A DNA stretch of 64,000 bases, from the NCBI RefSeq assembly GCF_006539505.1, contig NZ_BJND01000005.1, positions 124,001-188,000 of the forward strand. The letters run 5' to 3'. This document shows, piece by piece, positions 50,373-59,823 of this stretch. This DNA comes from Streptomyces spinoverrucosus (lineage in GTDB: Bacteria > Actinomycetota > Actinomycetes > Streptomycetales > Streptomycetaceae). The position numbers were made by a program, and so were the translations under genes. The notes under the pieces were generated by a model. The model was not told where the DNA came from. It saw only the letters and a program-made list of their open reading frames with translations, and searched no databases. The first letter of the stretch is position 1. Each line of letters begins with the position of its first letter.

Positions 50373-52901
50373 GTGGATGACCACATGCGGTCCACATCGC
50401 ACCACAGACCCATGACCTCAAGGGAGTTGAGCCGGAAAAGAGCCGGAAAGCGGGCCTGGACGGCCGTCTTGACGGCCGGATTCGTCACCGCGGGTCTGCT
50501 CTCCGGCCCCGCCGCGGGCGCGCTCCCGGCCCCGGATCCCTCCCTGACAACGATGTCCGTCAAGTCGCCGCCCGGCGGCGCGAACGTCCGCGTACTCATT
50601 TTCTACGGGTCCGCGGCGCCCGGCGACGAGTCGCCGGTGGTGAACGCCGGTATCGAGGCGATCGAGCAGATCGGCCTGTCCGGCCCCGCTAAGCAGCGCT
50701 TCAAGGTCGAGGCCACGGACAATGCCTCGGTCTTCACCAACGAGACCAGGCTGGGCCGTTACAACGCGATCGTGTTCCTGACCGGCGGCGGCGACGTCCT
50801 GGAGCCGGAGCAGGAGGCGGGCCTGGAGGCCTACATGGAGGCGGGCGGCGGTTTCGTCGGCATCCATGACGCGGCCCGCGCGGAGCCGTACTCCGACTGG
50901 TTCACCGGCCTCGTCGGTGCCCGTCCGGCGCCGAACAGCCCGACGGCCGTCCAGCGGGCGACCGTCGAGGTCGGCGACCGGCGGCATCCGGCCACCAAGG
51001 ACCTGCCGGTCCAATGGAAGCGCCCCGACCAGTGGCCGAACTGGGTGAAGAACCCGTCCGGCGAGGTGCACACGGTGGCGCGGGTGCGCGAGTCGACGTA
51101 CCAGCCCGGCGCGAGCGCCAACGGCTGGGACCATCCGATCAGCTGGTGCCGCGACTACGACGGCGGCCGTTCCTTCTACACCGGCATGGGCGGCACGGTG
51201 TCGTCGTACGACGAGACCGACTTCCGCACCCATCTGCGCGGCGCCCTGCTGTGGACCACCCGGCTCGTCCAGGCCGACTGCAAGGCGACGATCAACGGCA
51301 ACTACAAGGCCGAGCGGCTGACCAAGCCCAATCAGCCCGGCCAGAACGACCAGATCGGCGAACCGCACGGCCTGGTCACCGCCCCGGACGGCCGCGTTCT
51401 CTACATCGGACGCGGCGGCGCCGACTCCTCCCAGCCGGTGATCACCGACTGGAACAACCCGGACATCGGCAAGGGCAAGGGCGAGATCCACGTCTACGAC
51501 CCGAAGACCAAGCAGGTCACGCTGGCCGGCGCGCTCACCGTCTTCGGCAACAAGGGCGGCGGCGACGAGCTGGTCAAGGTCGAGGAGGGCCTGCTCGGCA
51601 TCGAGCTCGACCCGCGCTTCGAGCAAAACGGGTGGGTGTATCTGCACTACACACCGCACTCGCAGATCAACCGTGACACGCGGATGGCCGAGCGGCGCGT
51701 CTCCCGCTTCACCCTCGACCTCGCCACCAACAAGCTCGACCTGAGCAGCGAGAAGGTGCTGCTCAAGTGGCCGGTGCAGATCCACAGCTGCTGCCACGCG
51801 GGCGGCGGGATGGCCTGGGACTCCAAGGGCAACCTGTACATCGCGACCGGCGACAACAACTCCAGCCGCTTCAGCGACGGTTACTCGGGCAACAACCCGG
51901 AGCCGAACTACAAGGGCGTCTCCTTCGCCGACGCGCGCCGCACCGCCGGCAACACCAACAACCTCAACGGCAAGATCCTGCGCATCCACCCGGAACCCGA
52001 CGGGACGTACACCCTCCCCGACGGCAACCTCTTCACCGGCAAGGAGACCGACGAGGGCGGCGGGAAGACGCGCGGCGAGATCTATGTGATGGGGGTCAGG
52101 AACCCGGCCCGCATCTTCGTCGACAAAACGACCGACATCCTGTACGCGGGCTGGGTCGGCCCGGATGCCGGGCAGCCGTCCACGACCTGGGGCCCCGCCA
52201 AGTACGACACCTTCGCCGCCATCACCAAGGCGAGCAACCGGGGCTGGCCGTACTGCATGGGCAACAAGCAGCCCTACCGGGACCGCAATCTGCCGGATCC
52301 GTCGCAGCCGCTCGGCTGGTACGACTGCGACCACCCGAAGAACGAGTCCCCGAACAACGACGGTCTGGTCAACCTTCCGCCGGTCACCGGCAACAACATC
52401 TGGTACTCGCCCCAGGGCGGCGCCCCCGACTTCCCGCGCGACGCGAACGGCGTCCCCTCCTACCAGCAGGACGAGGCCACCTACCGGCTGCCGTGGCTGA
52501 AGGGCGGCGGGCAGGCCGCGATGAACGGGCCGGTGTACCGGTACGACGACGTGTCGGCCACCAGCGACATCAAGTGGCCCGCGTACTGGGACGGCAAGTG
52601 GTTCGTCGGTGACTTCTACGACGCCGACCAGCCGCGCAACGCCGTGCTCATGGATCCGAAGACCCTGGGTGACGGCGGGCTGCCGGTGCACTCGGAGTCG
52701 CTGAAGAAGATCGTGCCGATCGGCAACGACGGCATCAAGAACCTCATGGACTGGAAGTTCGGTCCGGACGGCGCGCTGTACGTCCTCGACTACGGGCGCG
52801 GCTTCTTCACCTCGGACGCCAAGTCCGCGCTGTGGCGCGTGACATACGAGGGCGGCGGTCCGACGCCGGCCGCCGACCAGCTGGCGAGGGGGGCACAGTG
52901 A
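50373..52901 (+). CDS. Secreted ThuA-domain / glucose-sorbosone dehydrogenase fusion
   Basis: Exported protein of 842 residues. A basic N-terminus and hydrophobic segment (AVLTAGFVTAGLLSGPAAGA) form a signal peptide. Residues about 55-290 are a ThuA-type trehalose-utilization domain (VLIFYGSAAPGDESP, GGGFVGIHDAAR, HPISWCRDYDGGRSFYTGMGGT). The rest is a six-blade beta-propeller of the soluble PQQ-type sugar dehydrogenase/sorbosone dehydrogenase family (GEPHGLVTAPDGRVLYIGRGG, HCCHAGGGMAWDSKGNLYIATGD-like stretch, here SCCHAGGGMAWD, and GVRNPARIFVD). The next gene starts within its stop (GTGA), so both are co-translated. ATG with GGGG upstream; a later ATG is possible. Confidence 0.85.
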   Translation: MDDHMRSTSHHRPMTSRELSRKRAGKRAWTAVLTAGFVTAGLLSGPAAGALPAPDPSLTTMSVKSPPGGANVRVLIFYGSAAPGDESPVVNAGIEAIEQIGLSGPAKQRFKVEATDNASVFTNETRLGRYNAIVFLTGGGDVLEPEQEAGLEAYMEAGGGFVGIHDAARAEPYSDWFTGLVGARPAPNSPTAVQRATVEVGDRRHPATKDLPVQWKRPDQWPNWVKNPSGEVHTVARVRESTYQPGASANGWDHPISWCRDYDGGRSFYTGMGGTVSSYDETDFRTHLRGALLWTTRLVQADCKATINGNYKAERLTKPNQPGQNDQIGEPHGLVTAPDGRVLYIGRGGADSSQPVITDWNNPDIGKGKGEIHVYDPKTKQVTLAGALTVFGNKGGGDELVKVEEGLLGIELDPRFEQNGWVYLHYTPHSQINRDTRMAERRVSRFTLDLATNKLDLSSEKVLLKWPVQIHSCCHAGGGMAWDSKGNLYIATGDNNSSRFSDGYSGNNPEPNYKGVSFADARRTAGNTNNLNGKILRIHPEPDGTYTLPDGNLFTGKETDEGGGKTRGEIYVMGVRNPARIFVDKTTDILYAGWVGPDAGQPSTTWGPAKYDTFAAITKASNRGWPYCMGNKQPYRDRNLPDPSQPLGWYDCDHPKNESPNNDGLVNLPPVTGNNIWYSPQGGAPDFPRDANGVPSYQQDEATYRLPWLKGGGQAAMNGPVYRYDDVSATSDIKWPAYWDGKWFVGDFYDADQPRNAVLMDPKTLGDGGLPVHSESLKKIVPIGNDGIKNLMDWKFGPDGALYVLDYGRGFFTSDAKSALWRVTYEGGGPTPAADQLARGAQ

Positions 52902-55093
52902 TACGCCAACGAAGAATCTGGACGGCCCTGCTGGCCGCCGTACTGATGATGCTCGGGCTGCAGACCACCACGGCGGTGGGCGAGCCGGAGCGGGCCGATG
53001 CCGCCCAGGTGCTGACCTGGACGGCGGGCAACGACATCGACAAGTACCTCTCGGCGCCCACGACGGCGGTGGCCGGTCAGGCCACCATCGTCTTCGAGAA
53101 CAGCGAGGCCACCGGCAACACCACCGGCATGCCGCACACGCTGACGTTCGTCACCAACGACCCTGAGTTCAACAGCGACGTCCAGCTCAACATCCTCGCC
53201 AACCCGGGCGACGACCAGGGCGGCCGCCACACCGCCGAGGTCACGCTCACCCCGGGCCGGTACTTCTACCACTGCACGATCCCCGGCCACGGCCAGATGC
53301 AGGGCATTCTGACGGTGACCGAGGGCAGTGGCGAGGACACCACCGCGCCGGAGGCGTCGGCGCATGTCAGCGGCACGCAGAACCAGCAGGGCCAGTACGT
53401 CGGCTCGGCGAGCGTGACGCTGCACGCGACCGACAACACCGGTGGCTCCGGCGTCGACCGGATCGAGTACGCCATCGGCGACGCCGGCGCCTGGCAGCCG
53501 TACACGACTCCGGTCGTCGTCGACCAGGTCGGCAGTCACAAGGTGCGCTACCGGGCGTTCGACAAGGCGGGCAATGTCTCCGCCGAGAAGAGCACCGAGT
53601 TCACGGTGGTGGCGCCGCCGACGGACGACACGACACCGCCGGAGACCTCGGCGACGGTGAGCGGTGAGAAGAATCCGGACGGTACCTATATCGACATGGC
53701 GACGGTCACCGTCACCGCGTCCGACACCGGGTCCGGGGTCAACGCGATCGAGTACGCCATCGGCGCGTCCGGGGCCTGGCAGCCGTACACCCAGCCGGTG
53801 ATGGTGCATCAGGTGGGCACCCACACCGTCCGCTACCGCGCCATCGACAAGGCGGGGAACGTGGCGGCGGAGAAGAGCGTCGAGTTCACGGTGGTCGCCG
53901 CGCCGCCGCAGGACACGACCCCGCCGGTGACGGGTGTGACCGTCGAGGGATCGCGGAACTCCGACGGGGCGTACGTGGGCAACGCCAAGGTCACTGTCAG
54001 CGCCACCGATCACGGCGGTGAGGTCGCGAGCATCGAGTACTCGCTCGACGGCGGGCCCTACCTCACGTACACCGCGCCCGTGGTCGTCGACCGGGCGGGT
54101 GCGCACACCGTGGCGTACCGCGCGACGGACAAGGCGGGCAACACCTCCGCGGCGCAGACCGTGAGCTTCACGGTGGTGGCGGGCGGAGTGCCCGCGCCGC
54201 CCTGCCCGGAGTACGACGAGCGGTTGACGGTGATCGTCGGCACGGTCGACTCGGGTGTGCCGAACCGGCTCACCAACAACCGGTGCCGGATCAACGAGCT
54301 GATCGAGGACGAGAAGGAGTGGACGTCCCACGCGCTGTTCCTCAAGCACGTGAAGGCGGTCCTCGACAAGCTCCGCACGGAGGGCGTGATCGACCAGCGC
54401 GAGTACAACCGGATCACCCGGGCCGCCCGGCAGTCCGGCATCGGCAAGCCCGGCCAGACCGAGGGCTACCGCTCGCTGTTCGACGGCACCGCGGACTCCT
54501 TCGCCAAGTGGCAGCACGTGGGCGGCGGTTCCTTCGCGCTGAACGCCGACGGGACGATGACCAGCGGCACCACCGAGCCGGGCCTGGGCATGCTGTGGTT
54601 CCCGCAGCGCAAGTACGGCGACTTCTCGCTGAAGCTCCAGTGGCGCGACGACGCTCCCGGCACCGGCAACGCCAACTCCGGGGTGTTCGTGCGGTTCCCG
54701 TACGTCCATGACCACCCGGAGGAGTCACGGCCGGAGTGGGTCGCCATCAAGTACGGGCACGAGGTGCAGGTGCTCGACCGGCCCGACGGCGACATGTACA
54801 AGACGGGGTCGGTCTACGGCTTCGACCGGGTGGGGCTCGCGGGTGCGGGCGTCACCGAGAAGGGCACGTGGAACGACTACGAGATCCGGGTGGTCGACCA
54901 GCACTACTCGGTCTACCGCAACGGCGTGCTGATCAACGAGTTCGACAACATCGGCGGCCAGGACTTCTACCCGCCCCGCTCGGACGACCCGGGCACGGAC
55001 GGGCGGCGGTTCGCCTCCGGCTACATCGGGCTCCAGGTGCACGGCACGACGGATGTGGTCTCGTACCGGGACATCCGGATCAAGGAGTTGTAG
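52898..55093 (+). CDS. Secreted cupredoxin / Ig-like / 3-keto-disaccharide hydrolase (DUF1080) protein
   Basis: Multidomain exported protein of 731 residues. After a signal peptide (WTALLAAVLMMLGLQTTTA) comes a cupredoxin with copper ligands His in MPHTLTF and Cys-His-Met in YHCTIPGHGQM. Three OmpL47/Ig-like repeats follow, each with IEYAIG or IEYSLDG and ...RYRAFDKAGN, about residues 155-440. A helical linker with EYNRITRAARQ leads to a C-terminal jelly-roll of the 3-keto-disaccharide hydrolase family (SLFDGTADSFAKW, NSGVFVRFP, WNDYEIRVV, SYRDIRIKEL), residues about 540-731. The GTG start overlaps the upstream stop. Partner of the preceding sugar dehydrogenase; the cupredoxin may carry electrons. 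Confidence 0.83.
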   Translation: MIRQRRIWTALLAAVLMMLGLQTTTAVGEPERADAAQVLTWTAGNDIDKYLSAPTTAVAGQATIVFENSEATGNTTGMPHTLTFVTNDPEFNSDVQLNILANPGDDQGGRHTAEVTLTPGRYFYHCTIPGHGQMQGILTVTEGSGEDTTAPEASAHVSGTQNQQGQYVGSASVTLHATDNTGGSGVDRIEYAIGDAGAWQPYTTPVVVDQVGSHKVRYRAFDKAGNVSAEKSTEFTVVAPPTDDTTPPETSATVSGEKNPDGTYIDMATVTVTASDTGSGVNAIEYAIGASGAWQPYTQPVMVHQVGTHTVRYRAIDKAGNVAAEKSVEFTVVAAPPQDTTPPVTGVTVEGSRNSDGAYVGNAKVTVSATDHGGEVASIEYSLDGGPYLTYTAPVVVDRAGAHTVAYRATDKAGNTSAAQTVSFTVVAGGVPAPPCPEYDERLTVIVGTVDSGVPNRLTNNRCRINELIEDEKEWTSHALFLKHVKAVLDKLRTEGVIDQREYNRITRAARQSGIGKPGQTEGYRSLFDGTADSFAKWQHVGGGSFALNADGTMTSGTTEPGLGMLWFPQRKYGDFSLKLQWRDDAPGTGNANSGVFVRFPYVHDHPEESRPEWVAIKYGHEVQVLDRPDGDMYKTGSVYGFDRVGLAGAGVTEKGTWNDYEIRVVDQHYSVYRNGVLINEFDNIGGQDFYPPRSDDPGTDGRRFASGYIGLQVHGTTDVVSYRDIRIKEL

Positions 55094-56117
55094 GCCCCGC
55101 CTCGGGCGCCTTCTTCTTCGCGCGGCTCGGCTGTACCCGCTTGGGCTCCCCCGGCATCTTGGGGTACTCGGGCGGGTACGGCAGATCGCCGAGCCCGTGG
55201 TCGCGCTCGTCCTGGTCGGCCAGCTCCAGCAGCGCCTCCAGCGAATAACGATGGTCGTCCATGTCCGCGTGCACATCGCCGAGTTCGGCGAAGCGCGCGG
55301 GCATGGTCGCGAGGTCGAAGTCCTGCGGGTGCGCGACGCCGACCTCTTCCCATCGCAGGGGCGCCGAGACGGGGGCGTGCGGGCGGGGGCGTACGGAGTA
55401 GGCGGAGGCGATCGTGCGGTCCCGTGCGGTCTGGTTGTAGTCGATGAAGATCTTCTCGCCCCGCTCCTCCTTCCACCATTTGATCGTGACGTGCTCCGGC
55501 ATCCGGCGTTCCATCTCCCGGCCCACGGCGATGGCGGCGCGGCGGACCTGGGTGAAGGTCCAGCGGGGCTCGATGGGCACGAAGACGTGCAGGCCACGGC
55601 CGCCGGAGGTCTTGGGGAAGCCGCGCAGGCCGCCGAACTCGTCGAGGACGGCGCGCAGTTCGTGGGCCGCGCGGACGGCGTCGTCGTAGTCGGTGCCGGG
55701 CTGCGGGTCGAGGTCGATGCGCAGTTCGTCGGGGCTGTCGACGTCGTCGCGGCGCACCGGCCACGGGTGGAAGGTGAGCGTGCCGTACTGGGCGGCCCAC
55801 AGCACGGCGGCCTCCTCGGTGGGGCACATCTCGTCGGCGCTGCGGCCGCTGGGGAAGGTGATGTGGGCGGTGGGGATCCAGTCGGGCATGCTCTTGGGGG
55901 CCCGTTTCTGGAAGAAGGACTCGCCGGTCACGCCGTCCGGGTAGCGCTCCAGCGTGGTGGGCCGGTTGCGCAGGGCGCGCAGGATGCCGGGGCCGACGGC
56001 GATGTAGTACCGGGCGAGGTCCAGCTTGGTGAAGCCGCGCTCCGGGAAGAACACCTTGCCGGGACTGGACAGCCGTACGGTCCGGCCGCCCGCTTCCAGT
56101 TCCACCGCGTCACCCAT
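55080..56117 (-). CDS. LigD polymerase-domain protein (NHEJ primase-polymerase)
   Basis: Stand-alone LigD-type DNA polymerase of 345 residues that fills ends in double-strand break repair. The start (MGDAVELEAGGRTVRLSSPGKVFFPERG as read, given in part) is followed by DDVDSPDELRIDLDPQPGTDYDD with catalytic acidic residues (ELRIDLDPQ), the SGGRGLHVFVPI loop and KIFIDYNQTARDRTIASAYSVRP. In mycobacterial LigD this domain is fused to a ligase; here the ligase is a separate divergent gene. No Ku gene is in the window. Its end overlaps the secreted protein gene by 14 bp, tail to tail. Confidence 0.87.
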   Translation of the reverse strand: MGDAVELEAGGRTVRLSSPGKVFFPERGFTKLDLARYYIAVGPGILRALRNRPTTLERYPDGVTGESFFQKRAPKSMPDWIPTAHITFPSGRSADEMCPTEEAAVLWAAQYGTLTFHPWPVRRDDVDSPDELRIDLDPQPGTDYDDAVRAAHELRAVLDEFGGLRGFPKTSGGRGLHVFVPIEPRWTFTQVRRAAIAVGREMERRMPEHVTIKWWKEERGEKIFIDYNQTARDRTIASAYSVRPRPHAPVSAPLRWEEVGVAHPQDFDLATMPARFAELGDVHADMDDHRYSLEALLELADQDERDHGLGDLPYPPEYPKMPGEPKRVQPSRAKKKAPEAGPTTP

Positions 56118-56191
56118 GCGAGCCACGGTAGGCGCACCGCACCCGTCTCGCACACCGGGCGAACGACATCCGAGGGGCGCAGAATCTAACC

Positions 56192-57262
56192 ATGGACCTG
56201 CCGGTGATGCCGCCCGTGAAGCCGATGCTCGCCAAGTCCGTGGCGAAGATCCCGCCCGGTATGCACTACGAGGCGAAGTGGGACGGCTTCCGGGCGATCG
56301 TGTTCCGCGACGGCGACGAGGTCGAGCTCGGCAGCCGTACCACCAAGCCGCTGACCAGGTACTTCCCGGAGCTGGTGGCGGCGCTGAAAGAGCGGCTGCC
56401 GGAGCGCTGTGTGCTGGACGGCGAGATCGTGATCGCACGGGAGGGGCGGCTGGACTTCGACGCGCTCACCGAGCGGATCCACCCGGCCGACTCGCGGGTG
56501 CGGATGCTGGCCGAGAAGACGCCGTCCTCGTTCGTCGCCTTCGACCTGCTGGCGCTGGCCGACCAGTCGCTGCTGGACGTGCCGCTCGCCGATCGCCGTG
56601 CGCTGCTGGTCATGGCGCTGTCCGGGGTGACGGCCCCGGTGCATGTGGCGCCGGCGACGACCGATATCGAGGTGGCGCGGCAGTGGTTCGAGCAGTACGA
56701 AGGGGCGGGGCTGGACGGGGTGATCGCCAAGCCGCTCGCGCTGCGCTATCTCCAGGACGAGCGGGCGATGTTCAAGGTCAAGCACGAGCGCACGGCGGAC
56801 GTCGTCGTGGCGGGCTACCGGCTGCACAAGAGCGGGCCCGTGGTCGGCTCGCTGCTGCTCGGTCTGTACGACGACGGGGGCGCCCTGCAGCACGTCGGCG
56901 TGTCCGCCGCCTTCTCCATGGCGCGCCGTGCCGAGCTGGTGGAGGAGCTGGAGCCGCTGCGCATGGACGACGTGACGGGGCATCCGTGGGCGGCGTGGGC
57001 CGAGGAGTCGGCGCACGAGACGGCGCGGCTGCCCGGGGCGCCGAGCCGCTGGTCCGGCAAGAAGGACCTGTCGTGGGTGCCGCTTCGGCCGGAGCGGGTG
57101 TGCGAGGTGGCGTACGACCACATGGAGAACGGCGCGCGGTTCCGGCACACGGCCCGCTTCCGCCGCTGGCGGCCGGACCGGACGCCGCAGAGCTGCACGT
57201 ACGCGCAGTTGGAGGAGCCGGTGCGGTACGACCTGGCGGAGATCTTCGCGCCGCAGGCGTGA
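56192..57262 (+). CDS. ATP-dependent DNA ligase (LigC/LigD ligase-domain type)
   Basis: DNA ligase of 356 residues. The adenylated lysine is in motif I YEAKWDGFRAI (about residue 28), with motif III FVAFDLLAL, motif IV DGVIAKPLA and motif V AMFKVKHERTADVVV, all in order. A C-terminal OB-fold with SWVPLRPERVCEVAYDHME follows. It is divergent from the polymerase domain gene with 74 bp between starts, so the two likely repair breaks together. ATG start (MDLPVMPPVKPML). Confidence 0.9.
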   Translation: MDLPVMPPVKPMLAKSVAKIPPGMHYEAKWDGFRAIVFRDGDEVELGSRTTKPLTRYFPELVAALKERLPERCVLDGEIVIAREGRLDFDALTERIHPADSRVRMLAEKTPSSFVAFDLLALADQSLLDVPLADRRALLVMALSGVTAPVHVAPATTDIEVARQWFEQYEGAGLDGVIAKPLALRYLQDERAMFKVKHERTADVVVAGYRLHKSGPVVGSLLLGLYDDGGALQHVGVSAAFSMARRAELVEELEPLRMDDVTGHPWAAWAEESAHETARLPGAPSRWSGKKDLSWVPLRPERVCEVAYDHMENGARFRHTARFRRWRPDRTPQSCTYAQLEEPVRYDLAEIFAPQA

Positions 57263-57271
57263 GTGCGTGAG

Positions 57272-58465
57272 TCAGGGCTGCATCAGGATCTTCACGGCGC
57301 CGTCCCGCTTGTGCTGGAACATCTCGTACGCCTCGGGCGCCTCCTCCAGCCGCAGCCGGTGGGTGGCGAAGTCGTCGACGCCGAGCGGGTCCTCGTCGGT
57401 CAGGTAGGGCAGGATCTCGTCGGTCCAGCGGCGGACGTTGGCCTGGCCCATGCGGATCTGGAGTTGCTTGTCGAACATGGTGAGCATCGGTAGTGGGTCG
57501 GCGGTGCCGCCGTAGACGCCGACGAGTGAGAGGGTGCCGCCGCGGCGTACCAGCTCGATGGCGGTGTGCAGGGCGGCGAGCCGGTCGACGCTGAAGCGTT
57601 CGGCGAGGGGGCCGCCGATCTTGCGGGGCAGCATGCTGGAGGCCTGCTGGGCGAGGCGGGCCACGAGGCTGCCGTGCGCCTCGGTGCCGACCGCGTCGAT
57701 CACGGCGTCGGGGCCGCGGCCGTCGGTCTCGTCGCGGATCGCGGCGACGAGTTCCTTCTCGTGGTCGAATTCCCGCAGGTCGTACGTCTCCACTCCGCGC
57801 ACCTGTGCCCGGCGCAGCCGCTCGGTGACCAGGTCGACCCCGAACACCCGTCCGGCGCCGCGGACCTGGGCGACCCGGCAGGCCATGTCGCCGATCGGGC
57901 CGAGCCCGAGGACGGCGATGGAGCCGCCCTGGGGGACGTCGGCGTACGCGACTGCCTGCCAGGCGGTGGGCAGCACGTCGGAGAGGTACAGGAAACGGTC
58001 GTCGGGCGGGCCCTCCGGCACCTTGATGGGTCCGTACTGGGCCTGCGGGACGCGCAGATACTCGGCCTGGCCGCCCGGTACGGCACCGTACAGACGGGTG
58101 TAGCCGAACAGGGCGGCGCCCATGCCCTCGCCGGTGACCTGGGTGGTCTCGCACTGGGTGGGCAGCGAGTTGAGGCACATCCAGCAGTTGCCGCACGCGA
58201 TCTGGAACGGCACGACGACGCGGTCGCCCACCGCCAGGTCCGGTACGCCGGGGCCGACCTCCTCGACGATGCCGATGGGCTCGTGACCGAGGATGTCGCC
58301 CGGCGTCATGAAGGGGGTGAGCACCTCGTACAGATGCAGGTCGGAACCGCACAGCCCGGTCGAGGTGACGCGGATGACGGCGTCGGTCGGCTCCTCGATC
58401 CGCGGATCGGGCACGCTCTCCACCCGCACGTCCCGCTTCCCCTGCCACGTCACAGCCCTCATCAC
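57272..58465 (-). CDS. Zinc-dependent alcohol dehydrogenase, formaldehyde-dehydrogenase-like
   Basis: MDR-family oxidoreductase of 397 residues. Catalytic zinc ligands are in TGLCGSDLHLYE (Cys) and GHEPIGIVEEVG (His-Glu); a structural zinc site is suggested by CGNCWMCLNSLPTQC. The NAD-binding motif is VLGLGPIGDMA. The pattern is that of glutathione-independent formaldehyde dehydrogenase-like enzymes, yet substrates vary widely. Start ATG (MRAVTWQGKRDV) five codons after a nearer-upstream in-frame ATG (MMRAVTW); either fits. Confidence 0.86.
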   Translation of the reverse strand: MMRAVTWQGKRDVRVESVPDPRIEEPTDAVIRVTSTGLCGSDLHLYEVLTPFMTPGDILGHEPIGIVEEVGPGVPDLAVGDRVVVPFQIACGNCWMCLNSLPTQCETTQVTGEGMGAALFGYTRLYGAVPGGQAEYLRVPQAQYGPIKVPEGPPDDRFLYLSDVLPTAWQAVAYADVPQGGSIAVLGLGPIGDMACRVAQVRGAGRVFGVDLVTERLRRAQVRGVETYDLREFDHEKELVAAIRDETDGRGPDAVIDAVGTEAHGSLVARLAQQASSMLPRKIGGPLAERFSVDRLAALHTAIELVRRGGTLSLVGVYGGTADPLPMLTMFDKQLQIRMGQANVRRWTDEILPYLTDEDPLGVDDFATHRLRLEEAPEAYEMFQHKRDGAVKILMQP

Positions 58466-58756
58466 CGCACTCCCTCCGTCACAACCACACCTGCCGGTAC
58501 TGCGGCGGGGGCCGGGTACCCGAGGGGGCCGGGGGCGAACCGTAGGTGGTGGGTGGTCGCTCCGGCCGGTTGTCCGGTCGGGCCGCCGCGACTTGCGGGC
58601 TCCGCCCCGCCCCGCCGCCGGAGGGCCGTCGAGCCGCTGGGCCGGGTGGGCTAGTCGGTGTGTGCGATCGGCGTATTCCTAGTAAAGAGCGGATCCGATC
58701 GGGTATGGCCAGCGATGAACAGATAAGCGCACAATCGATGGCACAGGACTGGTCGG
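58466..58756. other. Intergenic region before the DUF3048 gene
   Basis: About 290 bp between divergent genes without a supported gene. Open frames in it are low-complexity shadows. I saw no clear operator. Confidence 0.5.
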
Positions 58757-59773
58757 GTGGCAGCGGTGGGCAAAAGCACGGGACGAAGAACGCGCCTGCG
58801 GCGGGTCGCCGTGGCGGCCGTGGTGGTGGGCGTCGTGACGGCGGGCTCGCTCACCGCGGGCTGTACGGGCGGGGGCAAGCCGGTCGACGACGGGCGGGCG
58901 CCCGAGCCGAAGCCGACACCGTCACCCACCCTGAGCGGGGAGCGCACGGCCTCGGTGCTCGCCGTGAAGGTCGACAACGCGCCCAGCGCCCGGCCCCACA
59001 CCGGACTCGACGCGGCGGACATCATCTATGTCGAGCAGGTCGAGGGCGGCCTGAGCCGCCTGCTCGCGGTGTACGCGAGCGAGTTGCCGACGGCCGTCGG
59101 ACCCGTGCGCAGTGCCCGTGAGACCGATCTGGAGCTGTTGCGCCAGTTCGACCGCCCGACCCTCGCCTTCTCCGGCGCTCAGACCAAGCTGCTGCCGCTG
59201 ATCGACCGTGCCCCGTTGCACGCCGAGCCGCCCGGCCGGACCCCCGGCGCCTACTACCGCGCCGCCGATCAGGCCGCCCCGCACAACCTCTACCTGCGCC
59301 CGCACCACCTCGTGCCCTCCGCCCCGGGCAAGGCCGCCCTCACCACCACCGGCTTCACCTACGGCGCCGCCCCCGAGGGCGGCGAGCCGGAGACCACCCG
59401 CACCGTCCGCTACCCGGCGGCCCGCTTCACCTTCACCTGGGACGACAGCCGGGACCGCTACCGGGTCGCGATGGACGGAACGGCCGCCGTGACGACCGAC
59501 GGGCAGCCGGTGGCACCCGCGACGGTCGTCGTGCAGTACGTACGGATGCGCCCGTCCGGCTACTTCGACTCCCGGGGCAACAACTCGCCGTACACCGAGA
59601 CCGTCGGCTCGGGGACCGCACAGGTGCTGCGCGACGGGAAGTCGTACGAGGCGCTCTGGAAGCGCCCCGAGCCGGGCGACGGCACCCGGTTCACCACGGT
59701 GGACGGCGAGCCGGTGAACTTCGCCGACGGGCAGGTGTGGGTGGTGCTCACCCGCGCCGCGAGCCGGGACTGA
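58757..59773 (+). CDS. DUF3048 domain lipoprotein
   Basis: Exported lipoprotein of 338 residues. N-terminal basic stretch (GRRTRLRRVAV), hydrophobic AVVVGVVTAGSL and lipobox LTAGC at about residue 36 are followed by a proline-rich spacer (EPKPTPSPTL). The rest is a DUF3048 domain: VKVDNAPSARPHTGLDAADIIYVEQVEGG (as VKVDNAPSARPHTGL), GPVRSARETDLELL and the C-terminal VWVVLTR. Its function is not known to me; the family is common in Streptomyces and Bacillus (YerB). GTG start, with a second GTG three codons later possible. Confidence 0.83.
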   Translation: MAAVGKSTGRRTRLRRVAVAAVVVGVVTAGSLTAGCTGGGKPVDDGRAPEPKPTPSPTLSGERTASVLAVKVDNAPSARPHTGLDAADIIYVEQVEGGLSRLLAVYASELPTAVGPVRSARETDLELLRQFDRPTLAFSGAQTKLLPLIDRAPLHAEPPGRTPGAYYRAADQAAPHNLYLRPHHLVPSAPGKAALTTTGFTYGAAPEGGEPETTRTVRYPAARFTFTWDDSRDRYRVAMDGTAAVTTDGQPVAPATVVVQYVRMRPSGYFDSRGNNSPYTETVGSGTAQVLRDGKSYEALWKRPEPGDGTRFTTVDGEPVNFADGQVWVVLTRAASRD

Positions 59774-59786
59774 GGCCTGAGAACAG

Positions 59787-59822
59787 AGGACTGACGTCGG
59801 AGGACTGAGGGCTGAGGACTGA
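59787..59822. repeat. Three 14-bp spaced AGGACTGA repeats
   Basis: AGGACTGA occurs at 59787, 59801 and 59815, exactly 14 bp apart, between the convergent DUF3048 and MarR genes. Probably a short slippage product. Confidence 0.6.
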
Positions 59823-59823
59823 G

